A program made the position numbers and the translations under genes. This document shows, in pieces, positions 1 to 10,489 of a DNA stretch of 64,000 nt. The stretch comes from Henricia sp. BOLD:AAB3569 (taxonomy: Eukaryota > Echinodermata > Asteroidea > Spinulosida > Echinasteridae), in contig JBBELK010000326.1 in the NCBI GenBank assembly GCA_037783545.1, forward strand, positions 434,001-498,000, written 5' to 3'. The first letter of the stretch is position 1; the number at the start of each line of letters is the position of its first letter. Under the pieces are notes generated by a model, which saw nothing but the letters and a program-made list of their open reading frames with translations, searched no databases and was not told the DNA's origin.

Positions 1-759
1 GTCCTGAAAAATTGACAGACTTTCGCCGGGAAATGGCCGAGAAATTTCAGAGTTTAGGGAAAACTGGGCTCGGGCTTCCTGCCTGCTCTGCAGACCGTGG
101 CTGTCCGTGTACTCCTGATCACTCGTGCGCATGCTCAGTCTTGTTTGGGACGGGAATTTGGTCAAAGTGTGGTCCAAACGTCGGCAAATTTGGAAGTCAA
201 GGAATTTTCCGACGAACTTCAAATTGTGCATGCTCCAAACAGTCTATTTTCCGCACTTGTCCTGAAAAATTGTCAGACTTTCGACGGGAAATGGCCGAGA
301 AATTTCAGAGTTTAGGGAAAACTGGGCTCGGGCTTCCTGCCTGCTCTGCAGACCGTGGCAGTCCGTGTACTCCTGATCACTCGTGCGCATGCTCAGTCTT
401 GTTTGGGACGGGAATTTGGTCAAAGTGTGGTCCAAACGTCGGCAAATTTGGAAGTCAAGGAATTTTCCGACGAACTTCAAATTTTGCATGCTCCAAACAG
501 TCTATATTCCGCACTTGTCCTGAAAAATGGACAGACTTTCGCCGTGAAATGGCCGAGAAATTTCAGAGTTTAGGAAAAACTGGGCTCGGGCTTCCTGCCT
601 GCTCTGCAGACCGTGGCTGTCCGTGTACTCCTGATCACTCGTGCGCATGCTCAGTCTTGTTTGGGACGGGAATTTGGTCAAAGTGTGGTCCAAACGTCGG
701 CAAATTTGGAAGTCAAGGAATTTTCCGACGAACTTCAAATTTTGCATGCTCCAAACAGT
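1..759 (+). repeat. leading monomers of the window, not assigned to a local HOR
   Basis: A partial monomer (1-243) and two complete ones (244-501, 502-759). The monomer at 244 has CTATTTTCC in place of CTATATTCC, TCGACGGG in place of TCGCCGGG, and GCAGTCCG in place of GCTGTCCG. The next has a GGACAG start and the CGCCGTG form. This pair of types recurs in the same order at 5099-5614, so the left edge is probably a displaced copy of the 5-kb block. Confidence 0.8.
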
Positions 760-992
760 CTATATTCCGCACTTGTCCTGAAAAAATGACAGACTTTCGC
801 CGTGAAATGGCCGAGAAATTTTAGAGTTTAGGGAGAACTGGGCTCGGGCTTCCTGCCTGCTCTGCAGACCGTGGCTGTCCGTGTACTCCTGATCGCTCTT
901 GCGCACGCTCAGTCTTGTTTGTCCAAACGTCGGCAAATTTGGAAGTCAAGGAATTTTCCGACGAACTTCCAATTGTGCATGCTCCAAACAGT
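760..992 (+). repeat. 233-bp monomer, 25-bp deletion
   Basis: TTGTTT is joined directly to GTCCAAACG at 920/921, removing the GGGACGGGA...GTGTG segment. It also carries GATCGCTCTTGCGCACGC and GGGAGAACTGGG. Only one base of homology flanks the junction. This is the earliest-looking member of a class seen 13 times. Confidence 0.92.
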
Positions 993-1766
993 CTATATTC
1001 CGCACTTGTCCTGAAAAATTGACAGACTTTCGCCGGGAAATGGCCGAGAAATTTCAGAGTTTAGGGAAAACTGGGCTCGGGCTTCCTGCCTGCTCTGCAG
1101 ACCGTGGCTGTCCGTGTACTCCTGATCACTCGTGCGCATGCTCAGTCTTGTTTGGGACGGGAATTTGGTCAAAGTGTGGTCCAAACGTCGGCAAATTTGG
1201 AAGTCAAGGAATTTTCCGACGAACTTCAAATTTTGTATGCTCCAAACAGTCTATATTCCGCACTTGTCCTGAAAAATTGACAGACTTTCGCCGTGAAATG
1301 GCCGAGAAATTTTAGAGTTTAGGGAAAACTGGGCTCGGGCTTCCTGCCTGCTCTGCAGACCGTGGCTGTCCGTGTACTCCTGATCACTCTTGCGCACGCT
1401 CAGTCTTGTTTGGGACGGGAATTTGGTCAAAGTGTGGTCCAAACGTCGGCAAATTTGGAAGTCAAGATATTTTCCGACGAACTTCAAATTTTGCATGCTC
1501 CAAACAGTCTATATTCCGCACTTGTCCTGAAATATTGACAGACTTTCGCCGGGAAATGGCCGAGAAATTTCAGAGTTTAGGAAAAACTGGGCTCGGGCTT
1601 CCTGCCTGCTCTGCAGACCGTGGCTGTCCGTGTACTCCTGATCACTCGTGCGCATGCTCAGTCTTGTTTGGGACGGGAATTTGGTCAAAGTGTGGTCCAA
1701 ACGTCGGCAAATTTGGTAGTCAAGAAATTTTCCGACGAACTTCAAATTTTGCATGCTCCAAACAGT

Positions 1767-1998
1767 CTATATTCCGCACTTGTCCTGAAAAATTGACAGA
1801 CTGTCGCCGGGAAATGGCCGAGAAATTTCAAGTTTAGGGAAACCTGGGCTCGGGCTTCCTGCCTGCTCTGCAGACCGTGGCTGTCCGTGTACTCCTGATC
1901 ACTCTTGCGCACGCTCAGTCTTGTTTATCCAAACGTCGGCAAATTTGGAAGTCAAGGAATTTTCCGACGAACTTCCAATTGTGCATGCTCCAAACAGT
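1767..1998 (+). repeat. 232-bp monomer, 25-bp deletion plus 1-bp loss
   Basis: Same 25-bp junction (1926/1927), with A replacing G just after it (TTTATCC), and CAGAG shortened by one base. It is the HOR partner of 760-992. Confidence 0.9.
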
Positions 1999-3286
1999 CT
2001 ATATTCCGCACTTGTCCTGAAAAATTGACAGACTTTCGCCGGGAAATGGCCGAGAAATTTCAGAGTTTAGGGAAAACTGGGCTCGGGCTTCCTGCCTGCT
2101 CTGCAGACCGTGGCTGTCCGTGTACTCCTGATCACTCGTGCGCATGCTCAGTCTTGTTTGGGACGGGAATTTGGTCAAAGTGTGGTCCAAACGTCGGCAA
2201 ATTTGGAGGTCAAGGAATTTTCCGACGAACTTCAAATTTTGCATGCTCCAAACAGTCTATATTCCGCACTTGTCCTGAAAAATTGACAGACTTTCGCCGT
2301 GAAATGGCCGAGAAATTTTAGAGTTTAGGGAAAACTGGGCTCGGGCTTCCTGCCTGCTCTGCAGACCGTGGCTGTCCGTGTACTCCTGATCACTCTTGCG
2401 CACGCTCAGTCTTGTTTGGGACGGGAATTTGGTCAAAGTGTGGTCCAAACGTCGGCAAATTTGGAAGTCAAGATATTTTCCGACGAACTTCAAATTGTGC
2501 ATGCTCCAAACAGTCTATATTCCGCACTTGTCCTGAAATATTGACAGACTTTCGCCGGGAAATGGCCGAGAAATTTCAGAGTTTAGGAAAAACTGGGCTC
2601 GGGCTTCCTGCCTGCTCTGCAGACCGTGGCTGTCCGTGTACTCCTGATCACTCGTGCGCATGCTCAGTCTTGTTTGGGACGGGAATTTGGTCAAAGTGTG
2701 GTCCAAACGTCGGCAAATTTGGTAGTCAAGAAATTTTCCGACGAACTTCAAATTTTGCATGCTCCAAACAGTCTATATTCCGCACTTGTCCTGAAAAATT
2801 GACAGACTGTCGCCGGGAAATGGCCGAGAAATTTCAAGTTTAGGGAAACCTGGGCTCGGGCTTCCTGCCTGCTCTGCAGACCGTGGCTGTCCGTGTACTC
2901 CTGATCACTCGTGCGCATGCTCAGTCTTGTTTGGGACGGGAATTTGGTCAAAGTGTGGTCCAAACGTCGGCAAATTTGGAAGTCAAGGAATTTTCCGACG
3001 AACTTCAAATTTGCATGCTCCAAACAGTCTATATTCCGCACTTGTCCTGAAAAATTGACAGACTTTCGCCGGGAAATGGCCGAGAAATTTCAGAGCTTAG
3101 GGAAAACTGGGCTCGGGCTTCCTGCCTGCTCTGCAGACCGTGGCTGTCCGTGTACTCCTGATCACTCGTGCGCATGCTCAGTGTTGTTTGGGACGGGAAT
3201 TTGGTCAAAGTGTGGTCCAAACGTCGGCAAATTTGGTAGTCAAGACATTTTCCGACGAACTTCAAATTTTGCAAGCTCCAAACAGT

Positions 3287-3548
3287 CTATATTTCGCACT
3301 TGTCCTGAAAAATTGACAGACTTTCGCCGGATAATGGCTGAGAAATTTAATAGTTTAGGGAAAACTGGGCTCGGGCTTCCTGCCTGCCTGCTCTGCAGAC
3401 CGTGGCTGTCCGTGTACTCCTGATCACTCGTGCGCATGCTCAGTCTTGTTTGGGACGGGAATTTGGTCAACGTGTGGTCCAAACGTCGGCAAATTTGGAA
3501 GTCAAGGAATTTTCCGACGAACTTCAAATTTTGCATGCTCCAAACAGT
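3287..3548 (+). repeat. 262-bp monomer with 4-bp CCTG expansion
   Basis: GCCTGCCTGCTCTGC of the consensus is extended by one CCTG unit near 3382-3390. The natural reading is slippage on the short CCTG/CCTG tract just before the CTGCAG site. The same monomer also carries GGATAATGGCTGAG and TTTAATAG substitutions. Confidence 0.9.
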
Positions 3549-4578
3549 CTATATTCCGCACTTGTCCTGAAAAATTGACAGACTTTCGCCGGGAAATGGC
3601 CGAGAAATTTCAGAGTTTAGGGAAAACTGGGCTCGGGCTTCCTGCCTGCTCTGCAGACCGTGGCTGTCCGTGTACTCCTGATCACTCGTGCGCATGCTCA
3701 GTCTTGTTTGGGACGGGAATTTGGTCAAAGTGTGGTCCAAACGTCGGCAAATTTGGAAGTCAAGGAATTTTCCGACGAACTTCAAATTGTGCATGCTCCA
3801 AACAGTCTATATTCCGCACTTGTCCTGAAAAATTTACAGACTTTCGACGGGAAATGGCCGAGAAATTTCAGAGTTTAGGGAAAACTGGGCTCGGGCTTCC
3901 TGCCTGCTCTGCAGACCGTGGCAGTCCGTGTACTCCTGATCACTCGTGCGCATGCTCAGTCTTGTTTGGGACGGGAATATGGTCAAAGTGTGGTCCAAAC
4001 GTCGGCAAATTTGGAAGTCAAGGAATTTTCCGACGAACTTCAAATTTTGCATGCTCCAAACAGTCTATATTCCGCACTTGTCCTGAAAAATTGACAGACT
4101 GTCGCCGGGAAATGGCCGAGAAATTTAAAGTTTAGGGAAACCTGGGCTCGGGCTTCCTGCCTGCTCTGCAGACCGTGGCTGTCCGTGTACTCCTGATCAC
4201 TCGTGCGCATGCTCAGTCTTGTTTGGGACGGGAATTTGGTCAAAGTGTGGTCCAAACGTCGGCAAATTTGGAAGTCAAGGAATTTTCCGACGAACTTCAA
4301 ATTTGCATGCTCCAAACAGTCTATATTCCGCACTTGTCCTGAAAAATTGACAGACTTTCGCCGGGAAATGGCCGAGAAATTTCAGAGCTTAGGGAAAACT
4401 GGGCTCGGGCTTCCTGCCTGCTCTGCAGACCGTGGCTGTCCGTGTACTCCTGATCACTCGTGCGCATGCTCAGTGTTGTTTGGGTCGGGAATTTGGTCAA
4501 AGTGTGGTCCAAACGTCGGCAAATTTGGTAGTCAAGACATTTTCCGACGAACTTCAAATTTTGCAAGCTCCAAACAGT

Positions 4579-4840
4579 CTATATTTCGCACTTGTCCTGA
4601 AAAATTGACAGACTTTCGCCGGATAATGGCTGAGAAATTTAATAGTTTAGGGAAAACTGGGCTCGGGCTTCCTGCCTGCCTGCTCTGCAGACCGTGGCTG
4701 TCCGTGTACTCCTGATCACTCGTGCGCATGCTCAGTCTTGTTTGGGACGGGAATTTGGTCAAAGTGTGGTCCAAACGTCGGCAAATTTGGAAGTCAAGGA
4801 ATTTTCCGACGAACTTCAAATTTTGCATGCTCCAAACAGT
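4579..4840 (+). repeat. 262-bp monomer, HOR partner of the one at 3287
   Basis: It carries the same CCTG expansion and the same GGATAATGG and TTTAATAG substitutions, 1,292 bp downstream. The expansion therefore predates the duplication of the 5-monomer unit. The second GCATGCTC motif is changed to GCAAGCTC in the monomer before it, as in the first copy. Confidence 0.9.
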
Positions 4841-6130
4841 CTATATTCCGCACTTGTCCTGAAAAATTGACAGACTTTCGCCGGGAAATGGCCGAGAAAT
4901 TTCAGAGTTTAGGGAAAACTGGGCTCGGGCTTCCTGCCTGCTCTGCAGACCGTGGCTGTCCGTGTACTCCTGATCACTCGTGCGCATGCTCAGTCTTGTT
5001 TGGGACGGGAATTTGGTCAAAGTGTGGTCCAAACGTCGGCAAATTTGGAAGTCAAGGAATTTTCCGACGAACTTCAAATTGTGCATGCTCCAAACAGTCT
5101 ATATTCCGCACTTGTCCTGAAAAATTGACAGACTTTCGACGGGAAATGGCCGAGAAATTTCAGAGTTTAGGGAAAACTGGGCTCGGGCTTCCTGCCTGCT
5201 CTGCAGACCGTGGCAGTCCGTGTACTCCTGATCACTCGTGCGCATGCTCAGTCTTGTTTGGGACGGGAATATGGTCAAAGTGTGGTCCAAACGTCGGCAA
5301 ATTTGGAAGTCAAGGAATTTTCCGACGAACTTCAAATTTTGCATGCTCCAAACAGTCTATATTCCGCACTTGTCCTGAAAAATGGACAGACTTTCGCCGT
5401 GAAATGGCCGAGAAATTTCAGAGTTTAGGAAAAACTGGGCTCGGGCTTCCTGCCTGCTCTGCAGACCGTGGCTGTCCGTGTACTCCTGATCACTCGTGCG
5501 CATGCTCAGTCTTGTTTGGGACGGGAATTTGGTCAAAGTGTGGTCCAAACGTCGGCAAATTTGGAAGTCAAGGAATTTTCCGACGAACTTCAAATTGTGC
5601 ATGCTCCAAACAGTCTATATTCCGCACTTGTCCTGAAAAATTGACAGACTTTCGCCGTGAAATGGCCGAGAAATTTCAGAGTTTAGGGAAAACTGGGCTC
5701 GGGCTTCCTGCCTGCTCTGCAGACCGTGGCTGTCCGTGTACTCCTGATCACTCGTGCGCATGCTCAGTCTTGTTTGGGACGGGAATTTGGTCAAAGTGTG
5801 GTCCAAACGTCGGCAAATTTGGAAGTCAAGGAATTTTCCGACGAACTTCAAATTTTGCATGCTCCAAACAGTCTATATTCCGCACTTGTCCTTAAAAATT
5901 GACAGACTTTCGCCGGGAAATGGCCGAGAAATTTCAGAGTTTAGGGAAAACTGGGCTCGGGCTTCCTGCCTGCTCTGCAGACCGTGGCTGTCCGTGTACT
6001 CCTCATCACTCGTGCGCATGCTCAGTCTTGTTTGGGACGGGAATTTGGTCAAAGTGTGGTCCAAACGTCGGCAAATTTGGAAGTCAAGGAATTTTCCGAC
6101 GAACTTCAAATTTTGCATGCTCCAAACAGT

Positions 6131-6363
6131 CTATATTCCGCACTTGTCCTTAAAAATTGACAGACTTTCGCCGGGAAATGGCCGAGAAATTTTAGAGTTT
6201 AGGGAGAACTGGGCTCGGGCTTCCTGCCTGCTCTGCAGACCGTGGCTGTCCGTGTACTCCTGATCACTCTTGCGCACGCTCAGTCTTGTTTGTCCAAACG
6301 TCGGCAAATTTGGAAGTCAAGGAATTTTCCGACGAACTTCCAATTGTGCATGCTCCAAACAGT
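6131..6363 (+). repeat. 233-bp monomer, 25-bp deletion
   Basis: Junction at 6291/6292. It shares GGGAGAACTGGG with the copy at 760, some 5.4 kb away, so the two are close relatives. It follows two CTTAAAAATTG monomers. Confidence 0.92.
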
Positions 6364-9300
6364 CTATATTCCGCACTTGTCCTGAAAAATTGACAGACTT
6401 TCGCCGGGAAATGGCCGAGAAATTTCAGAGTTTAGGGAAAACTGGGCTCGGGCTTCCTGCCTGCTCTGCAGACCGTGGCTGTCCGTGTACTCCTGATCAC
6501 TCGTGCGCATGCTCAGTCTTGTTTGGGACGGGAATTTGGTCAAAGTGTGGTCCAAACGTCGGCAAATTTGGAAGTCAAGGAATTTTCCGACGAACTTCAA
6601 ATTTTGCATGCTCCAAACAGTCTATATTCCGCACTTGTCCTTAAAAATTGACAGACTTTCGCCGGGAAATGGCCGAGAAATTTCAGAGTTTAGGGAAAAC
6701 TGGGCTCGGGCTTCCTGCCTGCTCTGCAGACCGTGGCTGTCCGTGTACTCCTCATCACTCGTGCGCATGCTCAGTCTTGTTTGGGACGGGAATTTGGTCA
6801 AAGTGTGGTCCAAACGTCGGCAAATTTGGAAGTCAAGGAATTTTCCGACGTACTTCAAATTTTGCATGCTCCAAACAGTCTATATTCCGCACTTGTCCTG
6901 AAAAATTGACAGACTTTCGCCGTGAAATGGCCGAGAAATGTTAGAGTTTAGGGAAAACTGGGCTCGGGCTTCCTGCCTGCTCTGCAGACCGTGGCTGTCC
7001 GTGTACTCCTGATCACTCTTGCGCACGCTCAGTCTTGTTTGGGACGGGAATTTGGTCAAAGTGTGGTCCAAACGTCGGCAAATTTGGAAGTCAAGAAATT
7101 TCCGACGAACTTCCAATTGTGCATGCTCCAAACAGTCTATATTCCGCACTTGTCCTGAAAAATTGACAGACTTTCGCCGGGAAATGGCCGAGAAATTTCA
7201 GAGTTTAGGGAAAACTGGGCTCGGGCTTCCTGCCTGCTCTGCAGACCGTGGCTGTCCGTGTACTCCTGATCACTCGTGCGCATGCTCAGTCTTGTTTGGG
7301 ACGGGAATTTGGTCAAAGTGTGGTCCAAACGTCGGCAAATTTGGAAGTCAAGGAATTTTCCGACGAACTTCAAATTTTGCATGCTCCAAACAATCTATAT
7401 TCCGCACTTGTCCTTAAAAATTGACAGACTTTCGCCGGGAAATGGCCGAGAAATTTCAGAGTTTAGGGAAAACTGGGCTCGGGCTTCCTGCCTGCTCTGC
7501 AGACCGTGGCTGTCCGTGTACTCCTCATCACTCGTGCGCATGCTCAGTCTTGTTTGGGACGGGAATTTGGTCAAAGTGTGGTCCAAACGTCGGCAAATTT
7601 GGAAGTCAAGGAATTTTCCGACGAACTTCAAATTGTGCATGCTCCAAACAGTCTATATTCCGCACTTGTCCTGAAAAATTGACAGACTTTCGCCGTGAAA
7701 TGGCCGAGAAATTTTAGAGTTTAGGGAAAACTGGGCTCGGGCTTCCTGCCTGCTCTGCAGACCGTGGCTGTCCGTGTACTCCTGATCACTCTTGCGCACG
7801 CTCAGTCTTGTTTGGGACGGGAATTTGGTCAAAGTGTGGTCCAAACGTCGGAAAATTTGGAAGTCAAGAAATTTCCGACGAACTTCAAATTTTGCATGCT
7901 CCAAACAATCTATATTCCGCACTTGTCCTGAAAAATGGACAGACTTTCGCCGGGAAATGGCCGAGAAATTTCAGAGTTTAGGAAAAACTGAGCTCGGGCT
8001 TCCTGCCTGCTCTGCAGACCGTGGCTGTCCGTGTACTCCTGATCACTCGTGCGCATGCTCAGTCTTGTTTGGGACGGGAATTTGGTCAAAGTGTGGTCCA
8101 AACGTCGGCAAATTTGGAAGTCAAGGAATTTTCCGACGAACTTCAAATTGTGCATGCTCCAAACAGTCTATATTCCGCACTTGTCCTGAAAAATTGACAG
8201 ACTTTCGCCGGGAAATGGCCGAGAAATTTCAGAGTTTAGGGAAAACTGGGCTCGGGCTTCCTGCCTGCTCTGCAGACCGTGGCTGTCCGTGTACTCCTGA
8301 TCACTCGTGCGCATGCTCAGTCTTGTTTGGGACGGGAATTTGGTCAAAGTGTGGTCCAAACGTCGGCAAATTTGGAAGTCAAGGAATTTTCCGACGAACT
8401 TCAAATTTGCATGCTCCAAACAGTCTATATTCCGCACTTGTCCTGAAAAATTGACAGACTTTCGCCGGGAAATGGCCGAGAAATTTCAGAGCTTAGGGAA
8501 AACTGGGCTCGGGCTTCCTGCCTGCTCTGCAGACCGTGGCTGTCCGTGTACTCCTGATCACTCGTGCGCATGCTCAGTGTTGTTTGGGACGGGAATTTAG
8601 TCAAAGTGTGGTCCAAACGTCGGCAAATTTGGTAGTCAAGACATTTTCCGACGAACTTCAAATTTTGCATGCTCCAAACAGTCTATATTCCGCACTTGTC
8701 CTGAAAAATTGACAGACTTTCGCCGGGAAATGGCCGAGAAATTTCATAGTTTAGGGAAAACTGGGCTCGGGCTTCCTGCCTGCTCTGCAGACCGTGGCTG
8801 TCCGTGTACTCCTGATCACTCGTGCGCATGCTCAGTCTTGTTTGGGACGGGAATTTGGTCAAAGTGTGGTCCAAACGTCGGCAAATTTGGAAGTCAAGGA
8901 ATTTTCCGACGAACTTCAAATTTTGCATGCTCCAAACAGTCTATATTCCGCACTTGTCCTTAAAAATTGACAGACTTTCGCCGGGAAATGGCCGAGAAAT
9001 TTCAGAGTTTAGGGAAAACTGGGCTCGGGCTTCCTGCCTGCTCTGCAGACCGTGGCTGTCCGTGTACTCCTCATCACTCGTGCGCATGCTCAGTCTTGTT
9101 TGGGACGGGAATTTGGTCAAAGTGTGGTCCAAACGTCGGCAAATTTGGAAGTCAAGGAATTTTCCGACGAACTTCAAATTTTGCATGCTCCAAACAGTCT
9201 ATATTCCGCACTTGTCCTGAAAAATTGACAGACTTTCGCCGTGAAATGGCCGAGAAATTTTAGAGTTTAGGGAAAACTGGGCTCGGGCTTCCTGCCTGCT

Positions 9301-9971
9301 CTGCAGACCGTGGCTGTCCGTGTACTCCTGATCACTCTTGCGCACGCTCAGTCTTGTTTGGGACGGGAATTTGGTCAAAGTGTGGTCCAAACGTCGGCAA
9401 ATTTGGAAGTCAAGAAATTTCCGACGAACTTCAAATTTTGCATGCTCCAAACAATCTATATTCCGCACTTGTCCTGAAAAATGGACAGACTTTCGCCGGG
9501 AAATGGCCGAGAAATTTCAGAGTTTAGGAAAAACTGAGCTCGGGCTTCCTGCCTGCTCTGCAGACCGTGGCTGTCCGTGTACTCCTGATCACTCGTGCGC
9601 ATGCTCAGTCTTGTTTGGGACGGGAATTTGGTCAAAGTGTGGTCCAAACGTCGGCAAATTTGGAAGTCAAGGAATTTTCCGACGAACTTCAAATTGTGCA
9701 TGCTCCAAACAGTCTATATTCCGCACTTGTCCTGAAAAATTGACAGACTTTCGCCGGGAAATGGCCGAGAAATTTCAGAGTTTAGGGAAAACTGGGCACG
9801 GGCTTCCTGCCTGCTCTGCAGACCGTGGCTGTCCGTGTACTCCTGATCACTCGTGCGCATGCTCAGTCTTGTTTGGGACGGGAATTTGGTCAAAGTGTGG
9901 TCCAAACGTCGGCAAATTTGGAAGTCAAGGAATTTTCCGACGAACTTCAAATTTTGCATGCTCCAAACAGT

Positions 9972-10231
9972 CTATATTCCGCACTTGTCCTGAAAAATTG
10001 ACAGACTGTCGCCGGGAAATGGCCGAGAAATTTCAAGTTTAGGGAAACCTGGGCTCGGGCTTATTCCTGCCTGCTCTGCAGACCGTGGCTGTCCGTGTAC
10101 TCCTGATCACTCGTGCGCATGCTCAGTCTTGTTTGGGACGGGAATTTGGTCAAAGTGTGGTCCAAACGTCGGCAAATTTGGAAGTCAAGGAATTTTCCGA
10201 CGAACTTCAAATTTTGCATGCTCCAAACAGT
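9972..10231 (+). repeat. 260-bp monomer with ATT insertion
   Basis: CGGGCTTCCTGCC becomes CGGGCTTATTCCTGCC (+3), and CAGAGTTT becomes CAAGTTT (-1). The same ATT insertion recurs in the 259-bp monomers at 11006, 13329 and 16390, which also carry the AAATTTGC 1-bp loss. The insertion is therefore a marker for the 10-17 kb HORs. Confidence 0.88.
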
Positions 10232-10489
10232 CTATATTCCGCACTTGTCCTTAAAAATTGACAGACTTTCGCCGGGAAATGGCCGAGAAATTTCAGAGTT
10301 TAGGGAAAACTGGGCTCGGGCTTCCTGCCTGCTCTGCAGACCGTGGCTGTCCGTGTACTCCTCATCACTCGTGCGCATGCTCAGTCTTGTTTGGGACGGG
10401 AATTTGGTCAAAGTGTGGTCCAAACGTCGGCAAATTTGGAAGTCAAGGAATTTTCCGACGAACTTCAAATTTTGCATGCTCCAAACAGT

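Larger units (their letters stand above)
760..2772 (+). repeat. 4-monomer HOR, about 1,006 bp, two copies
   Basis: Copies are 760-1766 (monomer lengths 233, 258, 258, 258) and 1767-2772 (232, 258, 258, 258). Each begins with a 25-bp-deleted monomer. The third monomer has the GATATTTTCC form, and the fourth has GGTAGTCAAGAAAT. Corresponding open frames (899-1315 with 1905-2321; 1406-1837 with 2412-2843) lie exactly 1,006 bp apart and their translations differ at only a few residues. The second copy has ATCC instead of GTCC at the deletion junction (1927), which marks it off from the first. Confidence 0.88.
2773..5356 (+). repeat. 5-monomer HOR, 1,292 bp, two copies
   Basis: Copies are 2773-4064 and 4065-5356. 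In both, the monomer lengths are 256, 258, 262, 258, 258. Shared private features are the double 1-bp loss (CAGAG to a 1-bp-shorter form, and AAATTTGC), the AGCTTAGGG/GTGTTG monomer, a 262-bp monomer with an extra CCTG and a GGATAATGGCTGAG stretch, and the GCAGTCCG monomer with GGAATATGG. Differences between copies are few, for example GTTTGGGTCGGG at about 4483 against GTTTGGGACGGG 1,292 bp earlier. Confidence 0.9.
5873..10489 (+). repeat. HOR family led by a CTTAAAAATTG / CTCATCAC monomer (3, 3, 6 and 5 monomers)
   Basis: Monomers starting at 5873, 6622, 7395, 8941 and 10232 share CCTTAAAAATTG (a TAA in the open frame) and CTCATCAC (loss of the TGATCA palindrome). They divide the block into units of 749, 773, 1,546 and 1,291 bp. 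Units 7653-9198 and 9199-10489 are also alignable: both begin with a 257-bp monomer lacking one T in GGAATTTTCC, followed by a GAGCTCGGG monomer with GGACAG. Unit length changes by whole monomers, as unequal exchange between misaligned arrays would produce. Confidence 0.82.

Noticed and set aside
97-315. Open frame starting MAVRVLLITRAHAQSC, recurring in many monomers and resembling a short secreted peptide
   Set aside because: It is a second frame of the same monomer, interrupted in every copy by stops near the monomer boundary, and present or absent according to single-base differences. It is a by-product of the repeat.
244-489. 81-codon reverse-strand frame present in nearly every monomer
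   Set aside because: It is bounded by the fixed TAG (CTA on the plus strand) and ATG/CAT within each monomer and differs freely between copies. There is no sign of selection or a recognisable domain.
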